The translations under genes were made by a program, and so were the position numbers. The notes under the pieces are model-generated. The model saw nothing but the letters and a program-made list of their open reading frames with translations. It had not been told where the DNA came from and ran no database searches. This document shows, piece after piece, positions 16,499 through 26,453 of a DNA stretch of 43,287 bases (position 1 is its first letter; every line of letters starts with the position of its first letter). The stretch is taken from contig JAPPKS010000020.1 of the NCBI GenBank assembly GCA_028819845.1, forward strand, positions 1-43,287, read 5' to 3'. The DNA comes from Candidatus Poribacteria bacterium (GTDB lineage Bacteria; Poribacteria; WGA-4E; PCPOR2b).

Positions 16499-18067
16499 TC
16501 AATTTGTCTCGGAAGAAATGCCTGCGATGCGATCGCCAACGCGTAAGGCATTAGCGGCTATTGTCAAGCTCGGGTTCAAGCCCGCCGACGTAGGCATGAA
16601 ACTGCCGTCCACTACGAATAGATTATTAACCCCACGAAATTGGCAGTACGGGCCAAGGGCAGATACATGAGGCGCATTTCCCATGCGGACAGTGCCCACG
16701 GCGTGAGAGAAGGTTTTGATTTTGTGAACGTAACAGAACCACGCGCCGGCTTTTCGGAAAATTCGCTTCGCGCTCTGGATAAGTGTATCACGCGCAGCGC
16801 TATCCCTGCTAGCATAGCCGTGGGTAACAAGTAACTGCGGGAGGCCAAAGCGATCCATTCGACGCCGGTTGATAGTGACGCGGTTCTTGTACTGGGGTTT
16901 ATCCTCAGCCATGACTAAAAGCCCGGTCAGATGCTTAACACCTATGCTTAGAATGTGGCCGAGTGGTGTTGGCAAAGCCTCTTTAACCAATCCCACGGGC
17001 GGTGTTTGCAACTGCTGGATACTCCCCAATTTGCCGTTGGGGCTTTTTATGTTCGGGTGCCCAAAATAGAAATCGTGAATGCCAATCTGTTTGTGGAACT
17101 GCCCCGCCTTGTTGGGGCGGATCGGAAAGAACCCAAACACAATGGCGCTGCAATGGCGCATCAGATAACGGCCAATGGTGTGGCCGCCAGGATTAACACT
17201 GTTTAGTTCGGACGAGAGTAGTAAATGCGGCGACCCTAACGCGCCCGCCGAAAGAACGAAAAACCGAGCGCGGTAATCGTGTTTTTCATCCGTCTGCTTG
17301 TCGTGGCATTCAAGTGAGACTAGCCGATTTCCATCACGAACCAACCGAGTCACAACCATGTTCGGCTTAAGGTGGAGCCCGTTTTCTATCAAATTTGGGA
17401 GGACACAGGTTGCCAAGTCATTTTTCGCTTGAATTGCGCAGGCAAACGTGTCGCAAGTGGTGCAAGAGATACACCGCGCTCGATTGCCGTTGGAGGAGTA
17501 GTTAATGGCTAATGCGAGGCGAAACGGGTTCAATCTAAGATCGGTCGCTGCGTGTTCAATGAGACGCGAGGTGTACGATAGCTTATCAAGCGCCTGCGGA
17601 AATGGAGCGCTTCGCGCCGGTTCGGTTGGATCACGCCCAACTTCACCGGCAACGTCTAATATTTGTTCGGCGCGTGTGTAATAGGGTTCCAAGTCTGCAT
17701 AAGAGTATGGCCACCGCGCATCCGAGTTGCCGACGATTTCAGGGGATGCGTCGAAGTCCGCCTCGCGAAAGCGCATCGATACACCGCCATAGAACACGGA
17801 TGGTCCGCCAACGCAACTATACGCACCCATCACATCGCTGGTGCCGCCGGCTAAAATACGATATGGCGTCTCGTCGGTGTAGAATGGCGTTAAATCCACA
17901 GTGCCGTTGGGCTCCCAATTTTGCGGGCCGCGCGGTACCCAATCGCCGCGCTCAAGCATCAGCACATTTAATCCGGCATGAACTAAACTGTGCGCAACCA
18001 TCGATCCGCCAAAACCGCTCCCGATGACAATTGCGTCATAAGTCATATTCGCAGACTGATGCGGCAT
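16499..18067 (-). CDS. GMC-family FAD oxidoreductase with Cys cluster
   Basis: This is a flavoprotein of the glucose-methanol-choline oxidoreductase family (522 aa), oxidising an alcohol, sugar or sterol hydroxyl. The FAD-binding GSGFGG is at residues 16-21. The C-terminal half holds FSHAVGTVRMG and LFVVDGSFMPTSAGLNPSLT, the regions with the catalytic His and Asn. An internal RCISCTTCDTFAC supplies four cysteines spaced C-x2-C-x2-C-x4-C, which could hold a metal or iron-sulfur site (inference). The ATG at 18067 is preferred because GGAGG sits 7 bases before it; the frame is open further upstream. It forms an operon with the Gfo/Idh/MocA gene. Confidence 0.93.
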   Translation of the reverse strand: MPHQSANMTYDAIVIGSGFGGSMVAHSLVHAGLNVLMLERGDWVPRGPQNWEPNGTVDLTPFYTDETPYRILAGGTSDVMGAYSCVGGPSVFYGGVSMRFREADFDASPEIVGNSDARWPYSYADLEPYYTRAEQILDVAGEVGRDPTEPARSAPFPQALDKLSYTSRLIEHAATDLRLNPFRLALAINYSSNGNRARCISCTTCDTFACAIQAKNDLATCVLPNLIENGLHLKPNMVVTRLVRDGNRLVSLECHDKQTDEKHDYRARFFVLSAGALGSPHLLLSSELNSVNPGGHTIGRYLMRHCSAIVFGFFPIRPNKAGQFHKQIGIHDFYFGHPNIKSPNGKLGSIQQLQTPPVGLVKEALPTPLGHILSIGVKHLTGLLVMAEDKPQYKNRVTINRRRMDRFGLPQLLVTHGYASRDSAARDTLIQSAKRIFRKAGAWFCYVHKIKTFSHAVGTVRMGNAPHVSALGPYCQFRGVNNLFVVDGSFMPTSAGLNPSLTIAANALRVGDRIAGISSETN

Positions 18068-18304
18068 GTTTAACCTCCGCTTGTCACTTAATGCGAAGTG
18101 CGCCCAAATGGACCTTCGCCAACGTAAATTTTCCCGCACGAAAAGGGACGCTATGTCCGAAATATTCTAGCATAAACTGAACACGGTGCCCGACCAGAAA
18201 ATGCGGTGTTTCTAACCGATGAATCCCATTCGATGAAGGTGTTGGCGTAGTTTTGGCAGAGTAAAACTGGAGAGCGTACTTAGCCGTGCTGAAAAATGAG
18301 GAGG

Positions 18305-18940
18305 TTATTTATTGAGCATCGTCCACAGTGCATTTACCGTGCGCCGCAACGCGTCGATGGTGCAGTTATTCTCAATAACAAAATCGGCAAATTTTATTTT
18401 CTCGGATAAGGGCATCTGTGCATCAATTCTCGCCTGTGCGTCAGCTCGGCTAAGCAATCTGTTTTCGGCCGCGCTTCGATTCAACAGTCGTTGGAGCTGG
18501 ATTTCCGGGGAAACTGTGACCACAACAATAAAGTCTACTGTGTCTTGCGCACCCGCCTCAATGAGTAGGGGTGCGTCAATTACGACAACACAACTCGGAG
18601 ATTCTGCTGCAAGCCGTCTCGCTTCAGCGCGAGATTGCTGAATGATTAGCGGGTGTAAGATGCCGTTCAACCGCTCACGTGCGCGCGTATCGTTGAAAAC
18701 GATAGCGCCTAGTTTTTTTCGGCTGACATTACCAGATTCGTCCAGAATGCCAGCCCCAAAATTCTCAATGAGTTCGTTTATGATTGGGCTGCCGCGCCTG
18801 AGCAATCGGTGTCCAATCTCATCCACGTTGATGGGGATGGCGCCTTTTTCACCAAGCAGTTGAGAGACCGTCGATTTGCCGCAAGCGATACCCCCCGTGA
18901 CACCAACAATGAGCCCGCGGTTTGATTCCTTGGATTTCAT
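18305..18940 (-). CDS. coaE: Dephospho-CoA kinase
   Basis: This enzyme phosphorylates the ribose 3'-OH of dephospho-CoA, the last step of coenzyme A synthesis. The P-loop GGIACGKST is at residues 16-24, followed by VDEIGHRLL, the DAPLLIEAG stretch, and VTVSPEIQLQRLLNR. The predicted 211 aa matches the family. The frame extends 174 bases upstream into the VWA gene, but conserved sequence starts just after the ATG at 18940. That start is 96 bases downstream of the VWA stop. Confidence 0.96.
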   Translation of the reverse strand: MKSKESNRGLIVGVTGGIACGKSTVSQLLGEKGAIPINVDEIGHRLLRRGSPIINELIENFGAGILDESGNVSRKKLGAIVFNDTRARERLNGILHPLIIQQSRAEARRLAAESPSCVVVIDAPLLIEAGAQDTVDFIVVVTVSPEIQLQRLLNRSAAENRLLSRADAQARIDAQMPLSEKIKFADFVIENNCTIDALRRTVNALWTMLNK

Positions 18941-19035
18941 TAGTCGTGATTTACCTAGTGCTGCCTCTATTACTAGAATTCCAATGTCGAATAAGCTAAG
19001 ATGAATACCAACATCCAACGGAAGGACAAGTGGGG

Positions 19036-20964
19036 CTACCGCCGCAAGTTTCGGTGATAAAACCACCATTCCACGACGAGCAGCAGCAGCGCGGCAATTG
19101 CCGCAAAGCCCCAAAGTTCCTGATTGACGCCCTGCATTTCATATTGGCTCACAGTAGCCGTTCCACCATCCTCAACGCCTTCAGCCGCCTGATGTTGTCC
19201 TCCCAAGGATAAATCTGATTCCGCTGCATCAAGAAGATTTACAGCAAATTTTCCCAATGGCCGACCATTGATATATAGTGAATAAACACCAATCTGGAAG
19301 GTTTCGGTAAACAAAAATGTTGAATCGTCTATCGCTAAATCTTTCGATGTGTTATCAGGCATTAAAAGCGTCGCGCTCACCACGTTTTCCGGATGGTCGA
19401 GGTGGAATTTTACGGGCTCGCCTGCCTTGACAACATCGGGTTGAATCGGCGCCGTTGCCGCATCAAGCCACTCAAAACACTGAGCCAGTAGAATCGGAGC
19501 GGAAGCGATTGACCGGTCAAACAAAGCAAAACGTGAGACATCAAGATCGAACGGATCAAAAGTAAAAACGATTACCTTTTTTGTGTTGTTCCCGTGCGGA
19601 AGCTCACTTCGAATGATTTGTGTGCCAAGCCAAATCAGCGGGGACTTTGCCGTCTCTGCAAGCGGGATGCCCCAAATTGGCATTTCGCAAATTAACGATT
19701 TCCTAACATTCAAGCCAAGCAGCGAGACATTACGCATCACTGGGTGGGTTTGGTTTTGATATATTACGCTTTGCGATTGCGCACTAGATTGCGCCGGCAT
19801 AAAGGGCAACCCCACAACAGGGTTCAGGAAAATAGCGTTCCCGTTGAGAGGAAGTTTAGGTACGAACCCATCGAAAATCACAAAATCTCGATCTGCTGTT
19901 CCATGGTATTCCTCAGTTCGAATCTGCGAAAACACCACGTATGGGTTTGTTTCCAGCATAGTCGTCAGCAACGGTTGTTCCCTGTCGCTTACGAGTAGGA
20001 TTTTCCATTCTGGCGGCGGCTGCAAAATCGCGTATGCTGCGTCATCAACCGCAAGGTCATCGTCAACATTAACGAGGCGAGCGCTGATTGTCTGGCCGTC
20101 AAACCCCTCGTCTTCTTCAACAAAAACAATCGATTTCGTTGCCCTCGGCTCAATAGTAACCGTTTCATCATCGACCCATCGTCCTTCGATTTCAAGTCTC
20201 ACTTGTACCTGCCTTGGAGATTCTGCAAAATTTTGCAACACTACAAGAATCCGGTATAAACTCGATTGGTGTGTGTCCCGTGCCGCGCTAAATCGTACGA
20301 TTCCGACGTTATCAATCGAGTTGCCCAACGCAATTTCTTGGCAATGCAGCGATATTTGTTGTGCAGTAAAGGGCAAGTCTCGGCAGTTGTCACTGATAAA
20401 GAATACACGAGTGTTCGGCAGATTCCCGTAAATCTGGGCGGAGTCAAATGCAGCTTTTAAGCTTGGCGGGCCATGCCGCACGGACAGATTTTTGACGGCG
20501 AGGCGAAGTTTTTCCTTATCTGACGTAAAAGCCTGAAGCACATTGCTTGATGGCGGGGAAGTGTCCATAATCATCATATTACCGTTCGCATCAAGCTGAT
20601 TTATGCGTTTCAGAGCCTCCGCCTTTGCTGCATCAAGCCGGCTTTTTCCGGAATCAGTTGCCAGCATACTGGTGGACGTATCAATGATTACAATCGATTG
20701 ATCGGTCAGGGCACCGGGTTGGCGCAGTGCGGGACGCGCAACACCAGCAATGACAATTAATAGAAATAAAATCTGTAACGGTAGTAAAAACGAGTTTTGC
20801 AACTTTTGGAAAGGGACATTAGCCTTCATATCCTCAACGGCCTCAAGCCAAAGCATCACGCTCGGCACGATGAGTCGTTGGCGGCGAAGCTTGAGGAAAT
20901 GCAGAAATGCCACGATGGGAATGAACGCCAAGAGATAAAAGGCGGAAGGATTCAGGAAATGCAT
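19036..20964 (-). CDS. BatA/VWA-domain membrane protein
   Basis: This 642-aa membrane protein starts with the BatA N-terminal module: FLNPSAFYLLAFIPIVAFLH, then LKLRRQRLIVPS, and a second helix at about 60-77. A von Willebrand factor A domain follows, with the metal-ion-dependent adhesion motif DTSTS (95-99). A long beta-rich periplasmic part comes next, and a C-terminal transmembrane helix (about 617-635) ends in a basic tail. Such proteins usually work with MoxR ATPases and DUF58 proteins in envelope stress or protein-complex maturation. Here the only MoxR gene is distant. The start lies 3 bases after the upstream small helical gene, so the two form an operon. Confidence 0.9.
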   Translation of the reverse strand: MHFLNPSAFYLLAFIPIVAFLHFLKLRRQRLIVPSVMLWLEAVEDMKANVPFQKLQNSFLLPLQILFLLIVIAGVARPALRQPGALTDQSIVIIDTSTSMLATDSGKSRLDAAKAEALKRINQLDANGNMMIMDTSPPSSNVLQAFTSDKEKLRLAVKNLSVRHGPPSLKAAFDSAQIYGNLPNTRVFFISDNCRDLPFTAQQISLHCQEIALGNSIDNVGIVRFSAARDTHQSSLYRILVVLQNFAESPRQVQVRLEIEGRWVDDETVTIEPRATKSIVFVEEDEGFDGQTISARLVNVDDDLAVDDAAYAILQPPPEWKILLVSDREQPLLTTMLETNPYVVFSQIRTEEYHGTADRDFVIFDGFVPKLPLNGNAIFLNPVVGLPFMPAQSSAQSQSVIYQNQTHPVMRNVSLLGLNVRKSLICEMPIWGIPLAETAKSPLIWLGTQIIRSELPHGNNTKKVIVFTFDPFDLDVSRFALFDRSIASAPILLAQCFEWLDAATAPIQPDVVKAGEPVKFHLDHPENVVSATLLMPDNTSKDLAIDDSTFLFTETFQIGVYSLYINGRPLGKFAVNLLDAAESDLSLGGQHQAAEGVEDGGTATVSQYEMQGVNQELWGFAAIAALLLLVVEWWFYHRNLRR

Positions 20965-20967
20965 TTT

Positions 20968-21414
20968 CTACACTGATGAAACCTGTTCTTCAGCGTTGCC
21001 GGATTTTTCGGCTTGTTTATCTTGCAGTTTTTGCATTATTTCCTGCGCATCTTGACGACCGACTTCACCGTAATTTTTGAGCTGTTCACATTCTTCCGGC
21101 ACTTTGTCGTAATCACCCCGCTCAAAATACATATTTGCCAGGTTTTTGTGCATTTCCCTGAAAACCCCGGGCCAATTGCGATCGGATTCTTTGCTAAGTA
21201 ACTTTTTTGCTCGCTCAATGGCGTAGTCAACAACTTCGTCTAGTGCAGCTTTTTCAGATTCAGGAATACTATTTATATCCTCACTGTTTTCCTGCATTTC
21301 CTCAATTCGCTCGTTGTATTTGCCCAACTCTTTGAGCGCTTTGTCGCAATCGTTATATGTTCTTTCAATACCTATTGCACCATCAAAGATTTTCGAGATG
21401 AAATTCCATTTCAT
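20968..21414 (-). CDS. Small helical (TPR-like) protein
   Basis: This 148-aa soluble protein is rich in charged residues and predicted to be almost all helix. The stretch EMHKNLANMYFERGDYDKVPEECEQLKNYGE reads like one or two tetratricopeptide-type helical hairpins; no named family is recognised. GGAG lies 6 bases before the ATG. It ends 3 bases before the BatA/VWA gene, and TPR-type partners are common in Bat operons, so a partner role is plausible (inference). Confidence 0.7.
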   Translation of the reverse strand: MKWNFISKIFDGAIGIERTYNDCDKALKELGKYNERIEEMQENSEDINSIPESEKAALDEVVDYAIERAKKLLSKESDRNWPGVFREMHKNLANMYFERGDYDKVPEECEQLKNYGEVGRQDAQEIMQKLQDKQAEKSGNAEEQVSSV

Positions 21415-21790
21415 AAAAACTCCGCATTGGTCCCACCTAATCGAGCCATTCAGTTAAGTCAAATTTGCCCGCAGGAAAATCAATGTTTTGAACCAAAAAT
21501 GGCAACATTATCCTTATTGGTTAAATCCGAAGTTGAAATGCATTGTTGTCATCTTATGGCAGGACCTGAAAAATGCGGGTACCTCCTTTCCCGGTATCGA
21601 CTGTTGTCCCCAAATGGTGCCGCCGTTCTGAAAATGTGAGTGGTTAAGAACCATCAATAATACACAACAATCCGAGGGAATTAAAGCTGCCAGATTAGTC
21701 TCGTAACTTCGTGCGGTAGACACCCGACTAACAATAGATGAGCCGGGTGTCGGGGTACAGCGTACTGAACCCCGATTCGTTGAACGGTGG
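21415..21790. other. Intergenic region with tandem hairpins
   Basis: No gene is seen in 376 bases. Downstream of the DUF5069-like gene (minus strand) lie two adjacent hairpins. GGGGT/ACCCC at 21752-21773 has an inner CAG/CTG. GACACCCG/CGGGTGTC at 21719-21751 has a 17-base loop. Neither has a T-run, but as a pair they may end or protect the transcript of the 21791-22231 gene. The rest shows nothing recognisable. Confidence 0.55.
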
Positions 21791-22231
21791 CTAACTCGTT
21801 AATGAAGCGTGAAACTCAGTCCAATCGTCGAGATTGTTGAGATTCACTGCGTCTGGGATAGAACCATCGTCTTCAATACCCGCTGCACCGAGGATTGATT
21901 CGCGTGTCTCATCAGCGTGGTTGTATCCTCTGATATCCGCATTCAGACTATCAATAGTCGCCTGATCGATGCTCCCGCCGTTTTGTTCGATTACCCAATT
22001 CTCAAATTGGGGGTATGTCGGAACGTTGTCCTTAAGGTATTGGAGTGCCGCTTCGCGATCAATCCCCAACCCATCAAGAACCATCTGATCGAATCCCATA
22101 CCGCATTCGTCATAGTCATCTGCAAGTTGACCCGTGGCGCTCAAGATGACCTTAGACCACAGTCGTGGAAGGTGAATCACACCTAAGGGCCCCGCAACGC
22201 CTGAACTGATTGTAGGAATAATTCCTGCCAT
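21791..22231 (-). CDS. DUF5069-like protein
   Basis: This 146-aa soluble protein of unknown function resembles the DUF5069 family: an IHLPRLWSKVILSATGQLADDY opening, a GFDQMVLDGLGIDREA segment, then PTYPQFENWV. The ATG at 22231 is preferred over the ATG two codons upstream because GGAG then lies 8 bases away instead of 2. It stands alone, with tandem hairpins downstream and a 500-base gap upstream. Confidence 0.7.
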   Translation of the reverse strand: MAGIIPTISSGVAGPLGVIHLPRLWSKVILSATGQLADDYDECGMGFDQMVLDGLGIDREAALQYLKDNVPTYPQFENWVIEQNGGSIDQATIDSLNADIRGYNHADETRESILGAAGIEDDGSIPDAVNLNNLDDWTEFHASLTS

Positions 22232-22733
22232 TATCATTTCTCCTTGATTTCGCTATATAACCATGAAACCGCCGCTGCGCAAAAATCGGCCAGTAGCAAC
22301 AGGACGTTTTAAAGGAAATTAGTTTCCTGTCAATAACACACAATTTTGCGGGGGTTCTCCAGTTATCATAGAACCTCTCGCAAGATTTCGCTGACTGCAT
22401 GACATGCATACGCAGACCGCTCTGGACTCTCAATAAATCCATTATAGCATACAAAATAGAAACTTAAAAGCATAAAAGAATTTGGGACAGCAAATTAAAG
22501 GATTCACCAAAATTCCTAGATTACACCGCCAGATTGATTCACCAATTCCGCATTTTCAATCTCTCATACTCTTTGTTTTAATCTCCGCTTCATCTATGTT
22601 ATACTTATGGGTGTAGGATTGAATAAAGTCTCCTAATACAATTTTCAAAGTATAGATACAAATAGAAAATTTATACGATGTCAAAATTTGAAATGTAATG
22701 TAGAAATGTAATAATTGTTTTGGAGGATTGTGG
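22232..22733. other. Divergent intergenic region before the large glycosidase-like gene
   Basis: No protein gene is convincing in these 502 bases. A 6-bp hairpin AGGAAA-TTAG-TTTCCT lies at 22313-22328 in the leader of the minus-strand DUF5069-like gene. The 150 bases before 22734 are very AT-rich, as expected for a promoter, but no hexamer pair with good spacing could be fixed. Confidence 0.5.
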
Positions 22734-25700
22734 ATGAGTATAACCTTTCAAATGCTTATGGCGCTATTGACGCATACTGATAATACCGAAGCGGGTGCGA
22801 AAACTCCTGCTGACGAAGGTGACCACTTGGATGAATTGACGGAAACAAGGACGGACGATAGAGATGAATTTTTTGATAGGAAATCAGAAGACGGACATAC
22901 CCAGAGTACCGAGAAGGTTGATTCGCTCGATCAGCTTGCGGAAGCTGAAGAAACAACTGGCGAGCAAGCGGCGGTAGAATCTAGAGCCCAAGTCAATCAG
23001 GAACTACCTTCCCACGATGCAAACCGTGGGAGATTAGATGAAGCAGAAATGGATGCTGAACGGCACGCCGCCAATTTAGAAACCGGTGAAGACACGCATA
23101 GCGTTGAAGCTGAGCCGGTGGTTGAGATGCCGGTAGAAATCGGTGTTCTCGACGAAATCTACAACTTTGTCAACGAATTTCCGAACAGCCGAGTAAGTAA
23201 TGTCGAGCAAGCCGCCGTAAACACCGAAGACTGTGCTGGCGGAGTAAAGAAGGCTGCGATATTTGAGCACCCCCGCGCTGACGGTAATGCAAGAATTGAA
23301 TATGAACTGAGACTGCCGGATTCAGCCCCCAATGAACAACTCATGCTGCATTTCAGCATCGGCTTAAGGGACGGTGTCGATTTTGATAATGCTACGGCAA
23401 AGCCCGACGGAGTCCGGTTTACAATCGAGATTTCAGGGGAACAACACTTTGAAGGTTTTTCAAATGCGTGCCGTTGGGAAGAACATGTTCTAAATGTGAC
23501 CAAAGAATCCGGGAGCACAATCCAAGTTGTATTTTTAACCAATTGCAACGGGGCGGGCAACACTAACTACGATTGGGCTGTATGGGGAAATCCGCGGCTA
23601 CTTAAACTGACTCGTACGCCATTAATGCCAGAAGCAGGCGGATCAGAACCCGAAATGATACGTGGGATCGCTTTAAGCTCATCAGCTAAGGATACCCCTG
23701 CATTATTGGCATCGGAATTTGTCTTGGACGCTTTCACGCCAATTTCCGAGATTGTGAAAGTCGTTAGTAAAAGGGTACAGGGTTATAATGCCGACGTACC
23801 GATCGCAGCGCTTCAGCTTTATGCTGAGCAAGCAAAATTGGACATTGTAGATATCGGTCCAACTACGGCGCTAATTACGGCCGGTGACGAGTTTGAAGTC
23901 CAATGTACGGTTCGAAATAACGGTTTAGTTCCCCTTGTAACGACCAATCGGGCAAGTATTTCACTTAATCGAATTAAACTGAGACGCGGGCATCACACGC
24001 GATCCATCAAACCGCTCAATCCTGGTGAAGAATCCACGCTGGTGTGGCAAATTCGGAGTTTTTCCCGACGTACGACGGCGTCAATGTCCGCTTCGCTTAG
24101 ATTCCAAACTGCGCAAGGCGAAATGCAGCACACCGTGGAGAAAGCGTTTGAAGTACGGCCAGGAATCCCCAAATTACCCACAGAAATTTCTCCAGAATTA
24201 CATACTTTTGAACTAGATGGACACGTAATCACCGAGAACCAAAACTTACGCGCACTCTTCGTAAGAGGATACGAGGGTTTTGAATATTGCATGTTTTTCG
24301 TTGCGAAAAACGGGCATTACCGGCAAGTTGCCGTCTGCAATGCCGTCTCGGAAATTCGCCATCGAGATTCAAACGGGAATGCTGAGCACATCCGAGTAAC
24401 TCCGGCCGCCTATCGCCTGTCGGGAAATAATCGCGGTGATTCAATTGTCCTCCTGACTTGGGAAGAAAAGGACGGTGATGGTGTGATTTGGTCCTATGAA
24501 GGGCGGTATTCGTTGCGAGCCGATTCCAAGTACCTGAAAATCGAAAATCGGCTCACGGCTAATGAAAAACGGGAGTTGGTTGCATTTAACGGCCCTATGC
24601 TTTACGCCGGGGACGGAACGTTTGGCAATGGCAAAAACGCTGCCCTTTTCCCGGGTTTAGAATTCTTGGAGAACGGTGAATCATCGTCAAACACGCGCGA
24701 CGCCTTGCCGCCGCTGAACAACCGCCTTGTACCGCACCCATACAAAGTAACCATTCCGCTAATGGCGGTTGAACATGATAAATCTCTTGTGGGCTTAATT
24801 TGGAATCCGTTAGAAACGTGGGACGGTGAACACAGTACATTATCAGCAGTATTTGCTTCCCCAAATTGGTATATGCATCAGAAGAATCATCTGATGGGAC
24901 TGTTCTTGCCGACGCCGCCTCATTGGGTGGACGAGAATTGTATGGAAGCATCTACACCATACGCCATGGAGCCAAAACACGCGATTACGCTCAAGGCGCA
25001 GATAATCCTTGATGGCAATGCCTCTATATTGGACGCAATATCTATGTGGACCGCGGCTTACGGTATGCCTGAGCCCTTAGATGCGCCGCGCAGCGACGAA
25101 GAGGAGCTAATGCTTTCTCGGCACGGGTTCATGAAGACTGTCTGGGACAACGAAACGGCAAAATCGCGGCATTGCGTCGATTGGCAGCCGGCGAATGCGC
25201 CAGGATTTGCAACCTTATTGTGGTATGATTACCTCGCATCAAGAGATGAATCGGTTAGGCGGCGCGTAATTGAGATTGCGGAAAATACAATCCGTGAATC
25301 GGGAGTGGGAAGTTTAACCTCCCCCGCGTTATGCCACATATTGAAGTGGGAATTCCCCTTCTACTACGGGCACCTCGAAGCAAACTTGGAACAACTCAAT
25401 TCGGTAACGAAAGCATTGATAGATTCTCAGGAAAGCAATGGAAGCTGGCAGTTCAACCCCACCACTGATCGGACAAGAACACTGGGAGAAGCAGGCGATA
25501 CGGTTTTGGGCGTTTGTGCACATTCTGCATTGATGTTGTTAAAACATGCAAGGGTCACGGGGGACGAACGGTCATTGGCCTCTGGCCTCAAAGCGCTGAG
25601 GTTCATGGAACGGTTTCGAATCCCGCGCGGCGCGCAGGTGTGGGAGTGTCCTATCTACCAACCCGATCTTCTTGCCGCTGCCTATGCTGTGGGGGCGTAT

Positions 25701-26453
25701 GTTGAGGGCTATGAGATAACCGGCGAAAAGAACGAATTGACGCCCGCCGAATACTGGGCTGCAACAGGATTGCCATTTCTCTACCATTGGAATTTGCCAA
25801 GTCGCCCCGGAATGCGGTTCGCCTCTATACCCGTTTTCGGAACCACATTCCACACTCACCCTTGGTTCGGCGTTCCTGTCCAGTGGAATGGATTGGTCTA
25901 CGCCTATTATCTCCAACGGCTTGCGCGGCATAGCAGTCGGGAACCTTGGTCGAAAATTGCAGAGGGGATTACAGTGAGCGCCATGCATCAGCAGTGGACT
26001 GAGGGTGAATTCAAAGGCACATATCCTGACGGCTTTTACGGCTTCTGCACCGAAAGGCGCGGTCCGCACCTTAACCCTGAGAATATCATGGCAAACTTGT
26101 ACGCGCTCCGCGGATTGGATCCCGACATTTCAACGGCTATCATTCGCGGTGAAAATGGGCGAATCCACCTCAGCACTGGAGCTAAAATCGAGCAAGTTGA
26201 ATGCGATGAATCTGCGAAGTTGAATTTTAAGCTGAGGTATGTTCAATATGAAACAAGTTATGCCATAATTTCGGGTTACGGCGGAAATCCTGCCGCAATT
26301 CGCGCGCAAGATCATGAAATAACCGTTGTTGAAAACCTTGAATCAGTCGAGTCCGGTTGGCTATATCGTGAAGAGAAAGATATCATCTTCATAAAATACA
26401 AACATCCGGTTGGTGAGATAAACTTTGAGACCTTACCCGCGGCAAACCTGTAG
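22734..26453 (+). CDS. Very large glycosidase-like protein with CARDB domain
   Basis: This is a 1239-aa multidomain protein. An acidic, Glu/Asp/Thr-rich low-complexity N-terminus (to about 130) precedes a beta-sandwich that looks like a carbohydrate-binding module (about 150-290). A CARDB-type domain follows (about 369-460: LDIVDIGPTTALITAGDEF), then a large beta domain (about 480-780). An alpha/alpha-barrel-like C-terminal part (about 790-1130) includes SQESNGSWQFNP and DLLAAAYAVGAYVEGYE, as in helical-toroid glycosidases, polysaccharide lyases or terpenoid-cyclase-like folds. No clear signal peptide is seen, which is odd for a polysaccharide enzyme. GGAGG lies 7 bases before the ATG. Polysaccharide processing is inference; no exact family is named. 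Confidence 0.8.
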   Translation: MSITFQMLMALLTHTDNTEAGAKTPADEGDHLDELTETRTDDRDEFFDRKSEDGHTQSTEKVDSLDQLAEAEETTGEQAAVESRAQVNQELPSHDANRGRLDEAEMDAERHAANLETGEDTHSVEAEPVVEMPVEIGVLDEIYNFVNEFPNSRVSNVEQAAVNTEDCAGGVKKAAIFEHPRADGNARIEYELRLPDSAPNEQLMLHFSIGLRDGVDFDNATAKPDGVRFTIEISGEQHFEGFSNACRWEEHVLNVTKESGSTIQVVFLTNCNGAGNTNYDWAVWGNPRLLKLTRTPLMPEAGGSEPEMIRGIALSSSAKDTPALLASEFVLDAFTPISEIVKVVSKRVQGYNADVPIAALQLYAEQAKLDIVDIGPTTALITAGDEFEVQCTVRNNGLVPLVTTNRASISLNRIKLRRGHHTRSIKPLNPGEESTLVWQIRSFSRRTTASMSASLRFQTAQGEMQHTVEKAFEVRPGIPKLPTEISPELHTFELDGHVITENQNLRALFVRGYEGFEYCMFFVAKNGHYRQVAVCNAVSEIRHRDSNGNAEHIRVTPAAYRLSGNNRGDSIVLLTWEEKDGDGVIWSYEGRYSLRADSKYLKIENRLTANEKRELVAFNGPMLYAGDGTFGNGKNAALFPGLEFLENGESSSNTRDALPPLNNRLVPHPYKVTIPLMAVEHDKSLVGLIWNPLETWDGEHSTLSAVFASPNWYMHQKNHLMGLFLPTPPHWVDENCMEASTPYAMEPKHAITLKAQIILDGNASILDAISMWTAAYGMPEPLDAPRSDEEELMLSRHGFMKTVWDNETAKSRHCVDWQPANAPGFATLLWYDYLASRDESVRRRVIEIAENTIRESGVGSLTSPALCHILKWEFPFYYGHLEANLEQLNSVTKALIDSQESNGSWQFNPTTDRTRTLGEAGDTVLGVCAHSALMLLKHARVTGDERSLASGLKALRFMERFRIPRGAQVWECPIYQPDLLAAAYAVGAYVEGYEITGEKNELTPAEYWAATGLPFLYHWNLPSRPGMRFASIPVFGTTFHTHPWFGVPVQWNGLVYAYYLQRLARHSSREPWSKIAEGITVSAMHQQWTEGEFKGTYPDGFYGFCTERRGPHLNPENIMANLYALRGLDPDISTAIIRGENGRIHLSTGAKIEQVECDESAKLNFKLRYVQYETSYAIISGYGGNPAAIRAQDHEITVVENLESVESGWLYREEKDIIFIKYKHPVGEINFETLPAANL

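Noticed and set aside
25572-26069. Minus-strand frame (165 codons) inside the large glycosidase-like gene
   Set aside because: It is antisense to a continuous 1239-codon gene with recognisable domains and has no ribosome binding site.
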